55,147 bases of DNA from contig CAYNFR010000024.1 in NCBI GenBank assembly GCA_964396595.1, positions 1 to 55,147 on the forward strand, in the 5' to 3' direction. How positions within the stretch are numbered: position 1 is the first letter of the stretch; each line of letters starts with the position of its first letter. Origin of the DNA: CAYNFR01 sp964396595 (lineage in GTDB: Bacteria > Bacteroidota > Bacteroidia > Chitinophagales > Saprospiraceae). This document shows positions 7,245 to 15,955 of the stretch, piece by piece. Position numbers and translations under genes: made by a program. Below the pieces are notes generated by a model, which saw only the letters and a list, made by a program, of their open reading frames with translations, searched no databases and had not been told where the DNA came from.

Positions 7245-8654
7245 TTACAACATCGTAGTCGGACATATGTAATCCGAGATCGGAAACTTATTTAAGCTTT
7301 TTAGCGCCTTAAATCCGCCTTTGATATCGATCAGGTTTCTAAAACCTCTAGATTGCAAAACAGAAATAAATATGAGCGATCTATACCCCCCTGCACAATG
7401 TACGTGCTGAGTAGTCGTCGGTATTACTTTCTTCATACTTTCATTGATGTAGTCAAGTGGTGCATTGGTAGCATTAAGGAGATGCTCGCTATTATGCTCG
7501 CTCGCACGGCGAACGTCAAGGATATTGGGGTTTTGTAGTTTAGACAGATTTCTGGCTGTTATGGTTTCGATTTTGTCTGTCTCAAAGCCTGCTCGTTTCC
7601 ATGCTCGAATACCACCTTTAAGATATCCTTTAACATTGTCAAATCCCACCCGAGCCAATCTCGTTACTACCTCTTCTATTCTGTCATCTTCTGCAACAAC
7701 TAGTATCTCCTGCTTTACGTCCGGAATCATTGTGCCTACCCATGGTGCAAAGTCTCCATCTATTCCGATAAAGATAGAATTTGGGATGTGTGCTCTACGA
7801 AACTTGTCTTGACTGCGTGTGTCAATAATGACTGCATCTGTTTCTGTAGCCACCAATTCAAATTCTCTAGGTGATAATGCACGTGTTCCTTGTTCAAGAA
7901 CATTGTCAAGATTTTCGTATCCTTGAATATTCATTAACACATTTTGCGGGAAATAGCTGGGCGGAGGGGTTAGTCCGTCGAGAACTTTTGTTACGAATTC
8001 ATCCTCAGTCATTTCTTGCAATGCGTAGTTCGTGTTCTTTTGATTGCCCAATGTATCTGTAGTTTCGCTACTCATATTTTTGCCGCAAGCACTACCCTTT
8101 CCATGTCCCGGATAAACGATAATATCGTCAGGTAGTGGCATTAACTTAGTTCTAAGAGAGTGATACAAGTGTCGCGCTAATTTGTCTTGAGTCAACTCAG
8201 CGATGACTTTTTGTGCGAGGTCGGGTCTTCCCACATCGCCTATAAACAAGGTATCTCCTGTAAAGACACCATGTGCTTTACCATTTTCATCTCTTAAGAG
8301 ATAACAGCTACTTTCCATCGTGTGTCCCGGTGTATGAAGTACTTCAATTGTCAATTTTCCGACTTTGAGCACTTCGCCATCTTTGGCGACATATTTATCA
8401 AATCCTGTAGGCATTTCTGTCGGTCCATATACGATCGTGGCACCTGACTTTTTAGCCAAATCAATATGTCCTGAGACAAAATCTGCATGAAAATGCGTCT
8501 CTAGGATGTATTTTATTTTGGCGCCATCTTTTTCAGCTCTGTCAAGATATGGTTGAGAATCTCGTAGTGGATCGATGATGACAGCTTCGCCATCAGACTC
8601 AATGTAGTAAGCCGCTTCAGCTAGACAACCGGTATAAATTTGTTCGATTTTCAT
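7245..8654 (-). CDS. MBL-fold / double-rhodanese protein, persulfide-dioxygenase-like (copy 2)
   Basis: 469 residues and a clear paralogue of the 1896-3350 product along its full length. The MBL domain has HFHADF (54-59), LHTPGHTMESS and FTGDTLFIGDVGRPDL. The first rhodanese lacks a catalytic cysteine (VVAEDDRIEE); the second has HCAGGYRS with Cys420. Expected activity is persulfide oxidation coupled to sulfur transfer. The start at 8654 (MKIEQIYTGC) is equivalent to that of copy 1; the frame can be read back to 8714 but that overlaps the promoter. It appears monocistronic: a hairpin terminator follows, and it has its own TAGATTTG -7 box and palindromic operator. The Crp/Fnr regulator gene ends 119 bp upstream. 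Confidence 0.93.
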   Translation of the reverse strand: MKIEQIYTGCLAEAAYYIESDGEAVIIDPLRDSQPYLDRAEKDGAKIKYILETHFHADFVSGHIDLAKKSGATIVYGPTEMPTGFDKYVAKDGEVLKVGKLTIEVLHTPGHTMESSCYLLRDENGKAHGVFTGDTLFIGDVGRPDLAQKVIAELTQDKLARHLYHSLRTKLMPLPDDIIVYPGHGKGSACGKNMSSETTDTLGNQKNTNYALQEMTEDEFVTKVLDGLTPPPSYFPQNVLMNIQGYENLDNVLEQGTRALSPREFELVATETDAVIIDTRSQDKFRRAHIPNSIFIGIDGDFAPWVGTMIPDVKQEILVVAEDDRIEEVVTRLARVGFDNVKGYLKGGIRAWKRAGFETDKIETITARNLSKLQNPNILDVRRASEHNSEHLLNATNAPLDYINESMKKVIPTTTQHVHCAGGYRSLIFISVLQSRGFRNLIDIKGGFKALKSLNKFPISDYICPTTML

Positions 8655-8711
8655 AAAAAATGATTTAATATTAAGTAATAGATCAAGACATTTTTGATCT
8701 GATTGATGTAA

Positions 8712-8719
8712 CAAATCTA
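8712..8719 (-). promoter_or_regulatory. -7 box of MBL/rhodanese copy 2
   Basis: TAGATTTG on the minus strand matches TAnnTTTG. No good TTG lies at the -33 distance, which fits a promoter that depends on an activator bound at 8741-8756. Predicted transcript start about 8705, giving a leader of about 50 nt. Confidence 0.5.
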
Positions 8720-8740
8720 TTGGAGATAAAACTCATCATG

Positions 8741-8756
8741 TGTAACCAAGGTTACA
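8741..8756 (-). promoter_or_regulatory. Crp/Fnr-type operator 2 (perfect palindrome)
   Basis: TGTAACC-N2-GGTTACA (plus strand) is a perfect 7-bp inverted repeat. In TGTAAC-N4-GTTACA form it matches operator 1. It sits 21 bp upstream of the TAGATTTG box, exactly as operator 1 does from its own box, and 16 bp after the end of the Crp/Fnr gene. A further half-site ATGTAAC lies at 8706-8712. Confidence 0.65.
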
Positions 8757-8772
8757 TGTAGCAGCTTATTGC

Positions 8773-9438
8773 CTATTTAGGCATAAATTCAAATAAATCT
8801 ACTTGATTACGCCCTTGGCTCAAGAGGCCGTTTTTTTCTAGTTTCTTCATGATGCGTGATATTACAACCCTGGAAGAGTGAAGATCATTGGCGATTTGGT
8901 AATGAGATATTTTTAACACACCTGATCCTGTAATCATTGCCTTATCCCTCAAGTATCCATGTACGCGCTCTTCCATGCTTTGAAATACCAATACATCAAT
9001 CGTTTTCAATAATTCATTGATACGTTCATTGTAACTCTCTAGCACAAAGGCGCGCCAAGACTTATACTTGATCATCCAATCTTCGATGTATTGGACAGGG
9101 ATAAAGATTAAGGTGGTGGGTAACTCTGTAATTGCCCTGATAGAAGAGATACTTTGGCGCGTACAGCAAGTGAGGGTTACAGCGCAAGTATCACCTAGTT
9201 CTAAATAATAAAGCAGCAATTCATCACCATTGGCATCCTCGGTGACAATTTTTATTGATCCACGGATGACGATAGGCATATGTGTAATCAGACTTCCAAT
9301 ATCTATGAGGGTTAGCTCTTCTTCAAACTGTTTTAGCTGACCGACTTCACAGATTTGCTTTAGTAGGGCATCTTCGAATATATATTCAAATCGTTCTTTC
9401 AGAAGCTTGTAACAATCCATCTTTTCATTCATCATCAA
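8773..9438 (-). CDS. Crp/Fnr family transcriptional regulator with Cys-Cys motif
   Basis: 221 residues. The N-terminal cyclic-nucleotide-binding-like domain spans about 20-140. The C-terminal winged helix (about 150-215) has a recognition region YQIANDLHSSRVVISRIMKK. The segment LGDTCAVTLTCCTRQSISSI carries Cys85, Cys91 and Cys92; this CAxTxTCC pattern is typical of a Bacteroidota Crp/Fnr subgroup found beside rhodanese and MBL genes and suggests thiol-based sensing of sulfane sulfur (inference). No N-terminal four-cysteine Fnr cluster is present. Its likely targets are the two palindromes of this island. It ends 16 bp before operator 2 and follows the CpdA-like gene by 8 bp, so those two genes are probably co-transcribed. 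The methionine at residue 7 could also be the start. Confidence 0.92.
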   Translation of the reverse strand: MMMNEKMDCYKLLKERFEYIFEDALLKQICEVGQLKQFEEELTLIDIGSLITHMPIVIRGSIKIVTEDANGDELLLYYLELGDTCAVTLTCCTRQSISSIRAITELPTTLIFIPVQYIEDWMIKYKSWRAFVLESYNERINELLKTIDVLVFQSMEERVHGYLRDKAMITGSGVLKISHYQIANDLHSSRVVISRIMKKLEKNGLLSQGRNQVDLFEFMPK

Positions 9439-9446
9439 AGCGAGTT

Positions 9447-10202
9447 CTATTGATCTAAATATACTGTAAAAAACTGTAAGCTGTCCCTATTGATATCTAT
9501 TATGCGATAACCGGGTCTGTGATGAAGGACACGAAAGGCTTCTATCCGATGGTCAATCTGAAGAAAAGTAGAGGGGCAAATATGTACTGACCAATTCTTT
9601 GCACTTATTGTCCTTTCATTGTGATAGTGTCCACAAAATATCTCAAAACGATGGTCTTCGTATGTTTCTAACAGTGATTGGAACGAGCGCTTTCCCTTCA
9701 TAGCATGACGATTGTCCATATGTAGCACGCCCCCTATTACAGGAGGATGATGCATAAAAATGACAACAATGGCATTGTCTTTTTGGTCGAAAATCTGTTT
9801 TTTTAACCAGTCCATCTGGACATCTGAGCATGAGCCTCTGGCTGTGTCTAAGAAGATATAAACACGATTATCCCCATTAATGCGGTAAGTGAAGTACAGT
9901 TCATCTCCTTTTAATTCATCCGCGGCGCCCAGATGCGTAGCAAGCATGTTACTGTCATCATGATTTCCGGGTATATATTTGATCGGTATCGCACCGATCC
10001 GTGTACTTATTTCCTCGTTAATATAATGATATATCTCCACGGCAGGTGTTTGATAACACAAGTCTCCTGTCACGACTAATAAATCAACGTTATCTTCTTT
10101 TATACGATCAAGGATACGTATGAAATTTTTTCGAACATCAATCCCTTGGGGCGTTTCACCGGCTGCGTCGATATGAATATCAGATAGTTGCGCAATTTTC
10201 AT
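9447..10202 (-). CDS. Metallophosphoesterase, CpdA-like (class III cyclic-nucleotide phosphodiesterase type)
   Basis: 251 residues. The calcineurin-like metal motifs are all present: SDIHID (6-11), TGDLCY, GNHDD, FMHHPP and CGHYHN. This set and the length match the CpdA-type 3',5'-cAMP phosphodiesterase family, but phosphodiester specificity cannot be read from sequence. The start at 10202 (MKIAQLSDIH) places the first metal motif at the usual distance; the open frame up to 10259 adds a 19-residue tail with no family match. The Crp/Fnr regulator follows after 8 bp. The pairing of a possible cyclic-nucleotide hydrolase with a cyclic-nucleotide-fold regulator suggests joint function. Between this gene and smc (10203-10427) nothing was recognised. 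Confidence 0.85.
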   Translation of the reverse strand: MKIAQLSDIHIDAAGETPQGIDVRKNFIRILDRIKEDNVDLLVVTGDLCYQTPAVEIYHYINEEISTRIGAIPIKYIPGNHDDSNMLATHLGAADELKGDELYFTYRINGDNRVYIFLDTARGSCSDVQMDWLKKQIFDQKDNAIVVIFMHHPPVIGGVLHMDNRHAMKGKRSFQSLLETYEDHRFEIFCGHYHNERTISAKNWSVHICPSTFLQIDHRIEAFRVLHHRPGYRIIDINRDSLQFFTVYLDQ

Positions 10203-10427
10203 CTGGATAAGTTTTATCAAAGGGATCAAAAGTACTGTATTGTCCAATGAATAAGACAAATCAAGATTATGTGCTTTTTCGATTTTCGTATTGGTGATCT
10301 ACTAGAATTCAATCGAGACCTTAACGTCTGGGTGTATGATTGCTTAAAACACTCCGTTAGTAGATGGCAGAAGCAAATTCTTAGACACAAAGTTATTAAT
10401 CATAACATTGTCGCTAACCCTTTTCAT

Positions 10428-13400
10428 TTAATTATCCGAAGTCAGTATCTCCGCTGCTTCATATGACCTAAAATCCACAGCACTTAGACCTGATACACCT
10501 TGTTCTTTCAGAAAGACGCCGTAAAGTACATCGACTTCGGCCATGGTCAGCTTATTGTGTGTAATGACGATAAATTGGGAATCCTTGGAGAACTGACGTA
10601 TGATCTTATTGAATTTCTGGATATTGACGTCATCTAGTGGGGCATCGACTTCATCAAATATACAGAATGGCGCAGGTTTCAACAGATACAGCGCAAACAA
10701 AAATGAAGCTGCTGTAAGTGTCTTTTCACCACCTGATAGCTGGCTGATAGTTTTGGGTTTTTTACCCTTGGGTTTTGCGATAATTTCAACTTTGGCATCC
10801 AGTGGATTTTCATTGTCAAGCAGAACTATATCACAACTGTCGTCTTCGGAGAATAATCCTTGGAATACCATCTGAAAGTTTTCGCGTATTTGCCTCAGCG
10901 CTTCATTGAACAGACCAGAGGCTGTTTCTTCGATTTCTCCCATGGTCTCCAGAAGGGTTTTCTTAGCTTCAAGGACATCATTTCGTTCACGGTCGATCTG
11001 CTCGTAGCGCTCCTTTATTTCATTGTATGCCGTTATAGCCAATGGGTTGATATCTCCGAAATTATGTATCTTCTCACGAAGTTGTTCTCTGATCCTTTTC
11101 GCTTCGACATAATCCATGGTCTCATCATCCGACTCTTCGATATCTTGATCAGCAGATTGAAGTTCGTCTATATTCACCCCAAATTCTATCAAAGTACGAT
11201 CCTTGATACTCTGTAATTCAAAGCGCAGCTTGTTTAGATTCTCTGTTGTGAGAAGTATTTTGTCATCTAATTGGTGGAGATCTGCTCGAAATACACTGAG
11301 CTCTTTTTCGAGTTCGAATATGTCCCCCTTGCGCTTATAGTAATTATCTTCTTTATCAGATAATTGGTATTGAATTTCTTTCTTCTTGGTGTATAAGGTG
11401 TTCAGCTCTTCACTTATGGTCTGAAGATTAGATTCTGCTTGAACCAATTTTGACTGATGTAATTCTTGATCACTATCGAGTCTCTTAAGTCGCTCGACGA
11501 TCGTATCTATGGTATTCTTGTAATATTGCTGATCTTTAAGAGCCAGATCATATTTACTTTGCCACTCGTACAGATCTCTTTGTGCTTTGTCCTTTTCCTG
11601 TCCTATTTTTAAGTTATCCAGGCTCACTTGTTCAATCTTCTGGCTTAATGCATCATCTCTTAGCTCTTCGACCTGATGTGCTTCGATTTCTTCAAATCGT
11701 TTTTGCTGTACTTCGAGATCAGCCACTACCTGCGATAACAAACCACTTTTCTCAACTATTTGATGTGAAAGATAGGCCAGATTTTGCTGTGTGTTCGTAC
11801 ACTGACTTTTAGTCTGATATAATTGTCGATTAAGGTTCTCCAACGATTGTCGGCCTTGCATTTCGCTATTCCGATTGGTCGTTAGAAGCGATTGCGTATC
11901 AGCGTACTTAGTCTGTATATGGTTAATTCTTTCTTGTTGTTTTTCGATGGTGGCCAAGGTCTTGAGCTTTTCAGCTTCGAGTTTTTCGAGCATTTGTTTT
12001 CTACCCAGTTGGGCACCTTCGAAAAGTGTCGATGAACCACCGTACAGTTTTGCCTGGGAGACTATTAGGTAATCTTCATGAAATAAAACAGTAATGTTAC
12101 CGTCAAGTTTAGTCTTGTCAAAGTCTGCGTACCGTTCGGTCGCGATGTACACATCTCTGAGCAACCACTTAACCAGGTTTAACATTCCTCGATCAACTTT
12201 GAGTAGATCAATGATGGGTATGAGCCCGTAGCGTTGAATTATGGATGATTCAGGTATTTCATCAAGTATATATTGATGGAGTTTACCTTTTTGTCCTTTT
12301 CTCACGATATCAGTTAAAGCAAAGGCTGAGGCAGCATTTTCCACAACTACATAATGTATGTAAGGCTCTAGGAAGAACTCAATAATCTTGGTGTACGCTT
12401 CATCCTTGACGGATATAATGTCTGATAATAGCTGAGGTTTAGAACTTTTGCCGGACTGTAAAGCGAATTTGACTGCTTCCGGAACACCTTCATTTTTCTC
12501 TATGATATTAGACATAAAGCGGATGCGCTGATCTACAGATGACAGATCAAGCTCGAGCTGGCTATATCTTTTTTTACTGCCGTTTAGTTCTTCGAGTGCT
12601 ACTTCAAGACGATTTTGGCTTTCGACCACTTGTTCTTGGATCTTCTTCAGCTGCTTGTCCGCCTTTTCAACTTCTGACTCAGCCGATTTCAGTTGCTTTT
12701 GTAGTATGGAGAGTTCATCATTTGTCTGAGATTCTTTTTTCTTGAGTTCTTCTATATCGGCGATAAATAAATTCTTTTTAGCACGAAGTGATTCTAAATC
12801 TCTTGTAAGGCTATTCTTTAAGCTTTGATTAGCGTTGATTTGGTTTATTAGTTCTCGCTCCCTTTTACGCAGATCGCCAAGTAACTGATTCGAAACATTC
12901 AGTTGATTCGAAATATCCGTGAGTCGCTTTTTTTTGGTATCTAATTGAGCAGCGAGCTCTGCGATATTTTGCTCAGACTGTGCGAGATGTTTTATGGCAT
13001 TACTTTCACTTAGGGTGAGTTCTATCCTGTTTTTACCAAGATCTTTGAGAAAGTCTTTGCTGCTTTGGATCGTCTGAAGGGTTAGATTTTTCGCGTTTTC
13101 ACGACTGCTCAATACTTCTATCAGCTGGTTGTATGCTTGCTGATCTGTACTGAGCATTTTCTCGGATTCTACTATTTCGAGCTTGAGTTGCTGAAGCGTG
13201 GCGTCTTTTTCTAATGAAGCCGTATTGACTTTGATCCTATTCAGCTTTTCGATTTCGGAGAGCTTAGATAGTTCTTGAATCTGGGCGATTATCTGCTTGC
13301 ACTCCTGCTTAGATAGTCGAAGGGTGATTTGCCTGTACTCTGCTTTGAGATTGTTATATTTTTCGGTTCTTTTCGCTTGACGCTCAAATGACGTCATGTT

Positions 13401-14000
13401 TTTCTTGATCTCGTGTAGGATGTCCTCTATCCTATCTAGGTCTTCTTCCGTGCCTTTGAGTTTTAGGGCAGTTTCTTTTTTGCGAATCTTATATTTTGCG
13501 ATTCCAGCTGCTTGTTCAATCATGGCGCGTCTGTATCCTCCATTGTCATGAAGAATGTCCTCTACCATATTGAGGCTAATGATCGCATAACTGTTAGAAC
13601 CGATTCCTGAGTCTATGAAGAGATTAGTTATATCCTTACGACGGCAAGAGACATTATTTAATAGATATTCGCTTGTTCCATCTCGATAGAGTACCCGTCC
13701 TATACTTACCTCATTGTAATCTGTTGGCAGTAGGTTCTTAGTATTCTCGAATGTCAGACTAACCCGAGCAATCTTCCCTTCCTTACGCGCTTTAGAGCCA
13801 TTAAAAATGACATCTGTCATGTTTTCGAGTCTTAGCTCGGTCGTCTTTTGTTCTCCTAGTACCCATCGGATAGAATCGACTATATTAGACTTACCCGAAC
13901 CATTAGGCCCTACTATCCCGATCAGGTTCTCATTAAAATGAACTTCGGTTTCGTCGGCAAAGCTCTTGAAACCTTTAATATTCAGTCTCTTCAATCTCAT
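10428..14000 (-). CDS. smc: Chromosome segregation protein SMC
   Basis: 1190 residues, a full-length bacterial SMC. The N-terminal head has Walker A GPNGSGKSN (31-39) and the R-loop/Q-loop region RWVLGEQ. Long coiled coils (about 170-500 and 670-1000) flank a hinge (about 510-660, with GVPEAVKFAL and VVVENAASAFALTDIV). The C-terminal head has the ABC signature LSGGEKTLTAA and Walker B FCIFDEVDAPLDD. SMC dimers with ScpA/ScpB load on DNA and resolve sister chromosomes; scp genes are not in this window. A strong promoter (TTG-N19-TATATTTG) ends only 5 bp before the ATG, so the mRNA is probably leaderless. Confidence 0.98.
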   Translation of the reverse strand: MRLKRLNIKGFKSFADETEVHFNENLIGIVGPNGSGKSNIVDSIRWVLGEQKTTELRLENMTDVIFNGSKARKEGKIARVSLTFENTKNLLPTDYNEVSIGRVLYRDGTSEYLLNNVSCRRKDITNLFIDSGIGSNSYAIISLNMVEDILHDNGGYRRAMIEQAAGIAKYKIRKKETALKLKGTEEDLDRIEDILHEIKKNMTSFERQAKRTEKYNNLKAEYRQITLRLSKQECKQIIAQIQELSKLSEIEKLNRIKVNTASLEKDATLQQLKLEIVESEKMLSTDQQAYNQLIEVLSSRENAKNLTLQTIQSSKDFLKDLGKNRIELTLSESNAIKHLAQSEQNIAELAAQLDTKKKRLTDISNQLNVSNQLLGDLRKRERELINQINANQSLKNSLTRDLESLRAKKNLFIADIEELKKKESQTNDELSILQKQLKSAESEVEKADKQLKKIQEQVVESQNRLEVALEELNGSKKRYSQLELDLSSVDQRIRFMSNIIEKNEGVPEAVKFALQSGKSSKPQLLSDIISVKDEAYTKIIEFFLEPYIHYVVVENAASAFALTDIVRKGQKGKLHQYILDEIPESSIIQRYGLIPIIDLLKVDRGMLNLVKWLLRDVYIATERYADFDKTKLDGNITVLFHEDYLIVSQAKLYGGSSTLFEGAQLGRKQMLEKLEAEKLKTLATIEKQQERINHIQTKYADTQSLLTTNRNSEMQGRQSLENLNRQLYQTKSQCTNTQQNLAYLSHQIVEKSGLLSQVVADLEVQQKRFEEIEAHQVEELRDDALSQKIEQVSLDNLKIGQEKDKAQRDLYEWQSKYDLALKDQQYYKNTIDTIVERLKRLDSDQELHQSKLVQAESNLQTISEELNTLYTKKKEIQYQLSDKEDNYYKRKGDIFELEKELSVFRADLHQLDDKILLTTENLNKLRFELQSIKDRTLIEFGVNIDELQSADQDIEESDDETMDYVEAKRIREQLREKIHNFGDINPLAITAYNEIKERYEQIDRERNDVLEAKKTLLETMGEIEETASGLFNEALRQIRENFQMVFQGLFSEDDSCDIVLLDNENPLDAKVEIIAKPKGKKPKTISQLSGGEKTLTAASFLFALYLLKPAPFCIFDEVDAPLDDVNIQKFNKIIRQFSKDSQFIVITHNKLTMAEVDVLYGVFLKEQGVSGLSAVDFRSYEAAEILTSDN

Positions 14001-14005
14001 GGCGG

Positions 14006-14035
14006 CAAATATAGTATTGTTCTATGGAGTATCAA
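14006..14035 (-). promoter_or_regulatory. Promoter of smc (TTG-N19-TATATTTG)
   Basis: Minus-strand TTG (14035-14033), 19-bp spacer, TATATTTG (14013-14006) is a complete Bacteroidota consensus. The -7 box ends 5 bp before the smc ATG. Confidence 0.65.
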
Positions 14036-14183
14036 GCTAGGATTATATGAGTGTCAGCATATTCATAAGCAGAGTAAGCTTGATGATTACAATTTAAGTG
14101 CTTCACATATATAATCATGAAACTTTCTTACATACATATTACTATTTTTACCACTAATATTGTCACTTCAATAAATAGACCTT

Positions 14184-14579
14184 ATGGTACGAAATGTATT
14201 GGGCCTCTTAACAGGATTAGTGGTGGGCTTTATCGTCACGGCGGGTATTCAATCGCTTAATTACAGATTAGCGCCCCTTCCTCCGGGGATCGACCTTAAC
14301 AACCATGAGGCCATGAAAGAGTATATAAAAGAATTGCCCAATGTGTCTTTTATCGTCGTCATCATTTCTCATATACTCGGGACTGGCGCAGCAAGTTTTA
14401 TGGCATGTAAGATAGCTGACAATAAATTTAGTATGATAGCCTTAGTCCTGGGTGCATTTTTTTTAATCATGGGTATCATCAACCTTCTGACCATCTCACA
14501 TCCGGTGTGGTTTTCAGCACTTGATTGTCTGGTTTATATACCTGCTGCTTTTTTAGGGAAGAAATTAGCCGGTAGATAA
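14184..14579 (+). CDS. Small membrane protein of unknown function
   Basis: 131 residues with four predicted membrane segments (about 5-25, 55-72, 80-100 and 107-125) and a short extracytoplasmic stretch after the first one (YRLAPLPPGIDLNNHEAMKEYIKELP). I do not recognise a named family, although proteins of this layout are common as hypothetical proteins in Bacteroidota. The start at 14184 gives a good first membrane segment. It ends 5 bp before the convergent E2 gene. No promoter consensus was found upstream. Confidence 0.75.
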   Translation: MVRNVLGLLTGLVVGFIVTAGIQSLNYRLAPLPPGIDLNNHEAMKEYIKELPNVSFIVVIISHILGTGAASFMACKIADNKFSMIALVLGAFFLIMGIINLLTISHPVWFSALDCLVYIPAAFLGKKLAGR

Positions 14580-14584
14580 CTGAG

Positions 14585-15955
14585 CTACAAGGGTGTATTA
14601 GAATCAAATCTCTCAAGATAATCTCCTACCCTTCTTAGAAAAGAACCACCCAGCATACCATCCACGACTCTATGGTCGTATGACAAGGAAATGAACATCA
14701 TGTGTCGGATTCCTATACTATCTCCGGCAGGGGTCTCTATAACAGCGGGTTTTTTCTTGATAGCTCCTACGGACATGATGGCTACTTGCGGTTGATTTAT
14801 GATTGGAGTGCCCATGACGTTACCAAATGTACCTACATTGGTAAGTGTAAATGTCCCTCCTTGTATCTCGTCAGGTGACAATTTGTTAGTGCGTGCTCTC
14901 AACGCAAGGTCATTGACTTTTTTCGTCACTCCCAGCAGATTAAGTTGATCTGCATTCTTGATGACCGGCACGATGAGATTTCCAGTAGGAAGTGCAGTAG
15001 CCATACCTATATTGATGTTTTTCTTCTTGATAATACTGTGTCCATCCACACTTACATTGATCAACGGAAAATCTTGAATGGCGCGAGCTACAGCCTGAAT
15101 AAATATAGGCGTATAGGTGATTTTTTCTCCGTAATGAGCTTCGAATGATTGTTTTACTTTCTCACGCCATATCACTATAGGAGTTACATCCACTTCTATA
15201 AATGAGGTCACATGAGGGGAAGTCCGCTTGCTATTGACCATATGATCGGCTATCAAGCGACGCATACGATCCATTTCGATGATTTCATCTTCACCACTCA
15301 TGCTTGTAACTCGCTGTGGTTTTTCAACGGGATCTACCTGAGGGCTTGGCGCCTCCTTGGAAGCTATGGTATCGGATAATGTAGGCTCAGTATACTTGAG
15401 TGTAGGAATATTAGAATACACTTCGACAGTTTTTGAAGGAAGCGGTTTCTCTTCAGCTTCTTTGACAAGAGCCAATATGTCCGCTTTCGTAATCCGTCCG
15501 TCTGCTCCGGAACCCACCATTTGAGTTATTTTATCTTCATTTATCCCTTCGCGATTAGCTATTGATTTGACGAGCGGGGAAATGAATTTTTTCTTTCCGG
15601 AATCAGTATCCTCCTTAGTCAGTGTAGCGTGATCAAGATTATCATTGGCTTCAGCCAAAGCTTCTTTTGTGTTACTCACTTCCTCAGCAGCAGCTTTTGT
15701 TTCTATTTGTCCAGATTCCGAATTAATGCGGGCGATCACGTCGCCAATCTGAACGACATCGTTCTCGTGATAAAGAATTTCTTCTACTATGCCGGCTAGT
15801 GGTGATGGTATTTCACTGTCTACTTTATCGGTGGCTATCTCAAGAAGAATCTCATCTAGTTCTACATGATCCCCCAGCTTTTTATGCCATTTGATGATGG
15901 TCGCTTCCATGATACTTTCCCCCATCTTGGGCATCTGGAAATCTAGTATTGCCAT
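14585..15955 (-). CDS. Dihydrolipoamide acyltransferase, E2 of a 2-oxoacid dehydrogenase complex
   Basis: 456 residues. The N-terminal lipoyl domain has IATDKVDSE with the lipoylated Lys44. A peripheral-subunit-binding domain (about 122-165) contains SPLVKSIANREGI and GSGADGRITKADIL. The C-terminal catalytic domain has SYDHRVVDG with the active-site His near 432. It transfers an acyl group from lipoate to CoA in the cytoplasm. The PSBD and linker style fit pyruvate or branched-chain complexes as well as 2-oxoglutarate, so no symbol is given. No E1 or E3 gene is nearby; lipB, which supplies the lipoyl precursor, is about 4 kb away on the same strand. The upstream 292 bp (15956-16247) show no clear promoter. 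Confidence 0.94.
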   Translation of the reverse strand: MAILDFQMPKMGESIMEATIIKWHKKLGDHVELDEILLEIATDKVDSEIPSPLAGIVEEILYHENDVVQIGDVIARINSESGQIETKAAAEEVSNTKEALAEANDNLDHATLTKEDTDSGKKKFISPLVKSIANREGINEDKITQMVGSGADGRITKADILALVKEAEEKPLPSKTVEVYSNIPTLKYTEPTLSDTIASKEAPSPQVDPVEKPQRVTSMSGEDEIIEMDRMRRLIADHMVNSKRTSPHVTSFIEVDVTPIVIWREKVKQSFEAHYGEKITYTPIFIQAVARAIQDFPLINVSVDGHSIIKKKNINIGMATALPTGNLIVPVIKNADQLNLLGVTKKVNDLALRARTNKLSPDEIQGGTFTLTNVGTFGNVMGTPIINQPQVAIMSVGAIKKKPAVIETPAGDSIGIRHMMFISLSYDHRVVDGMLGGSFLRRVGDYLERFDSNTPL

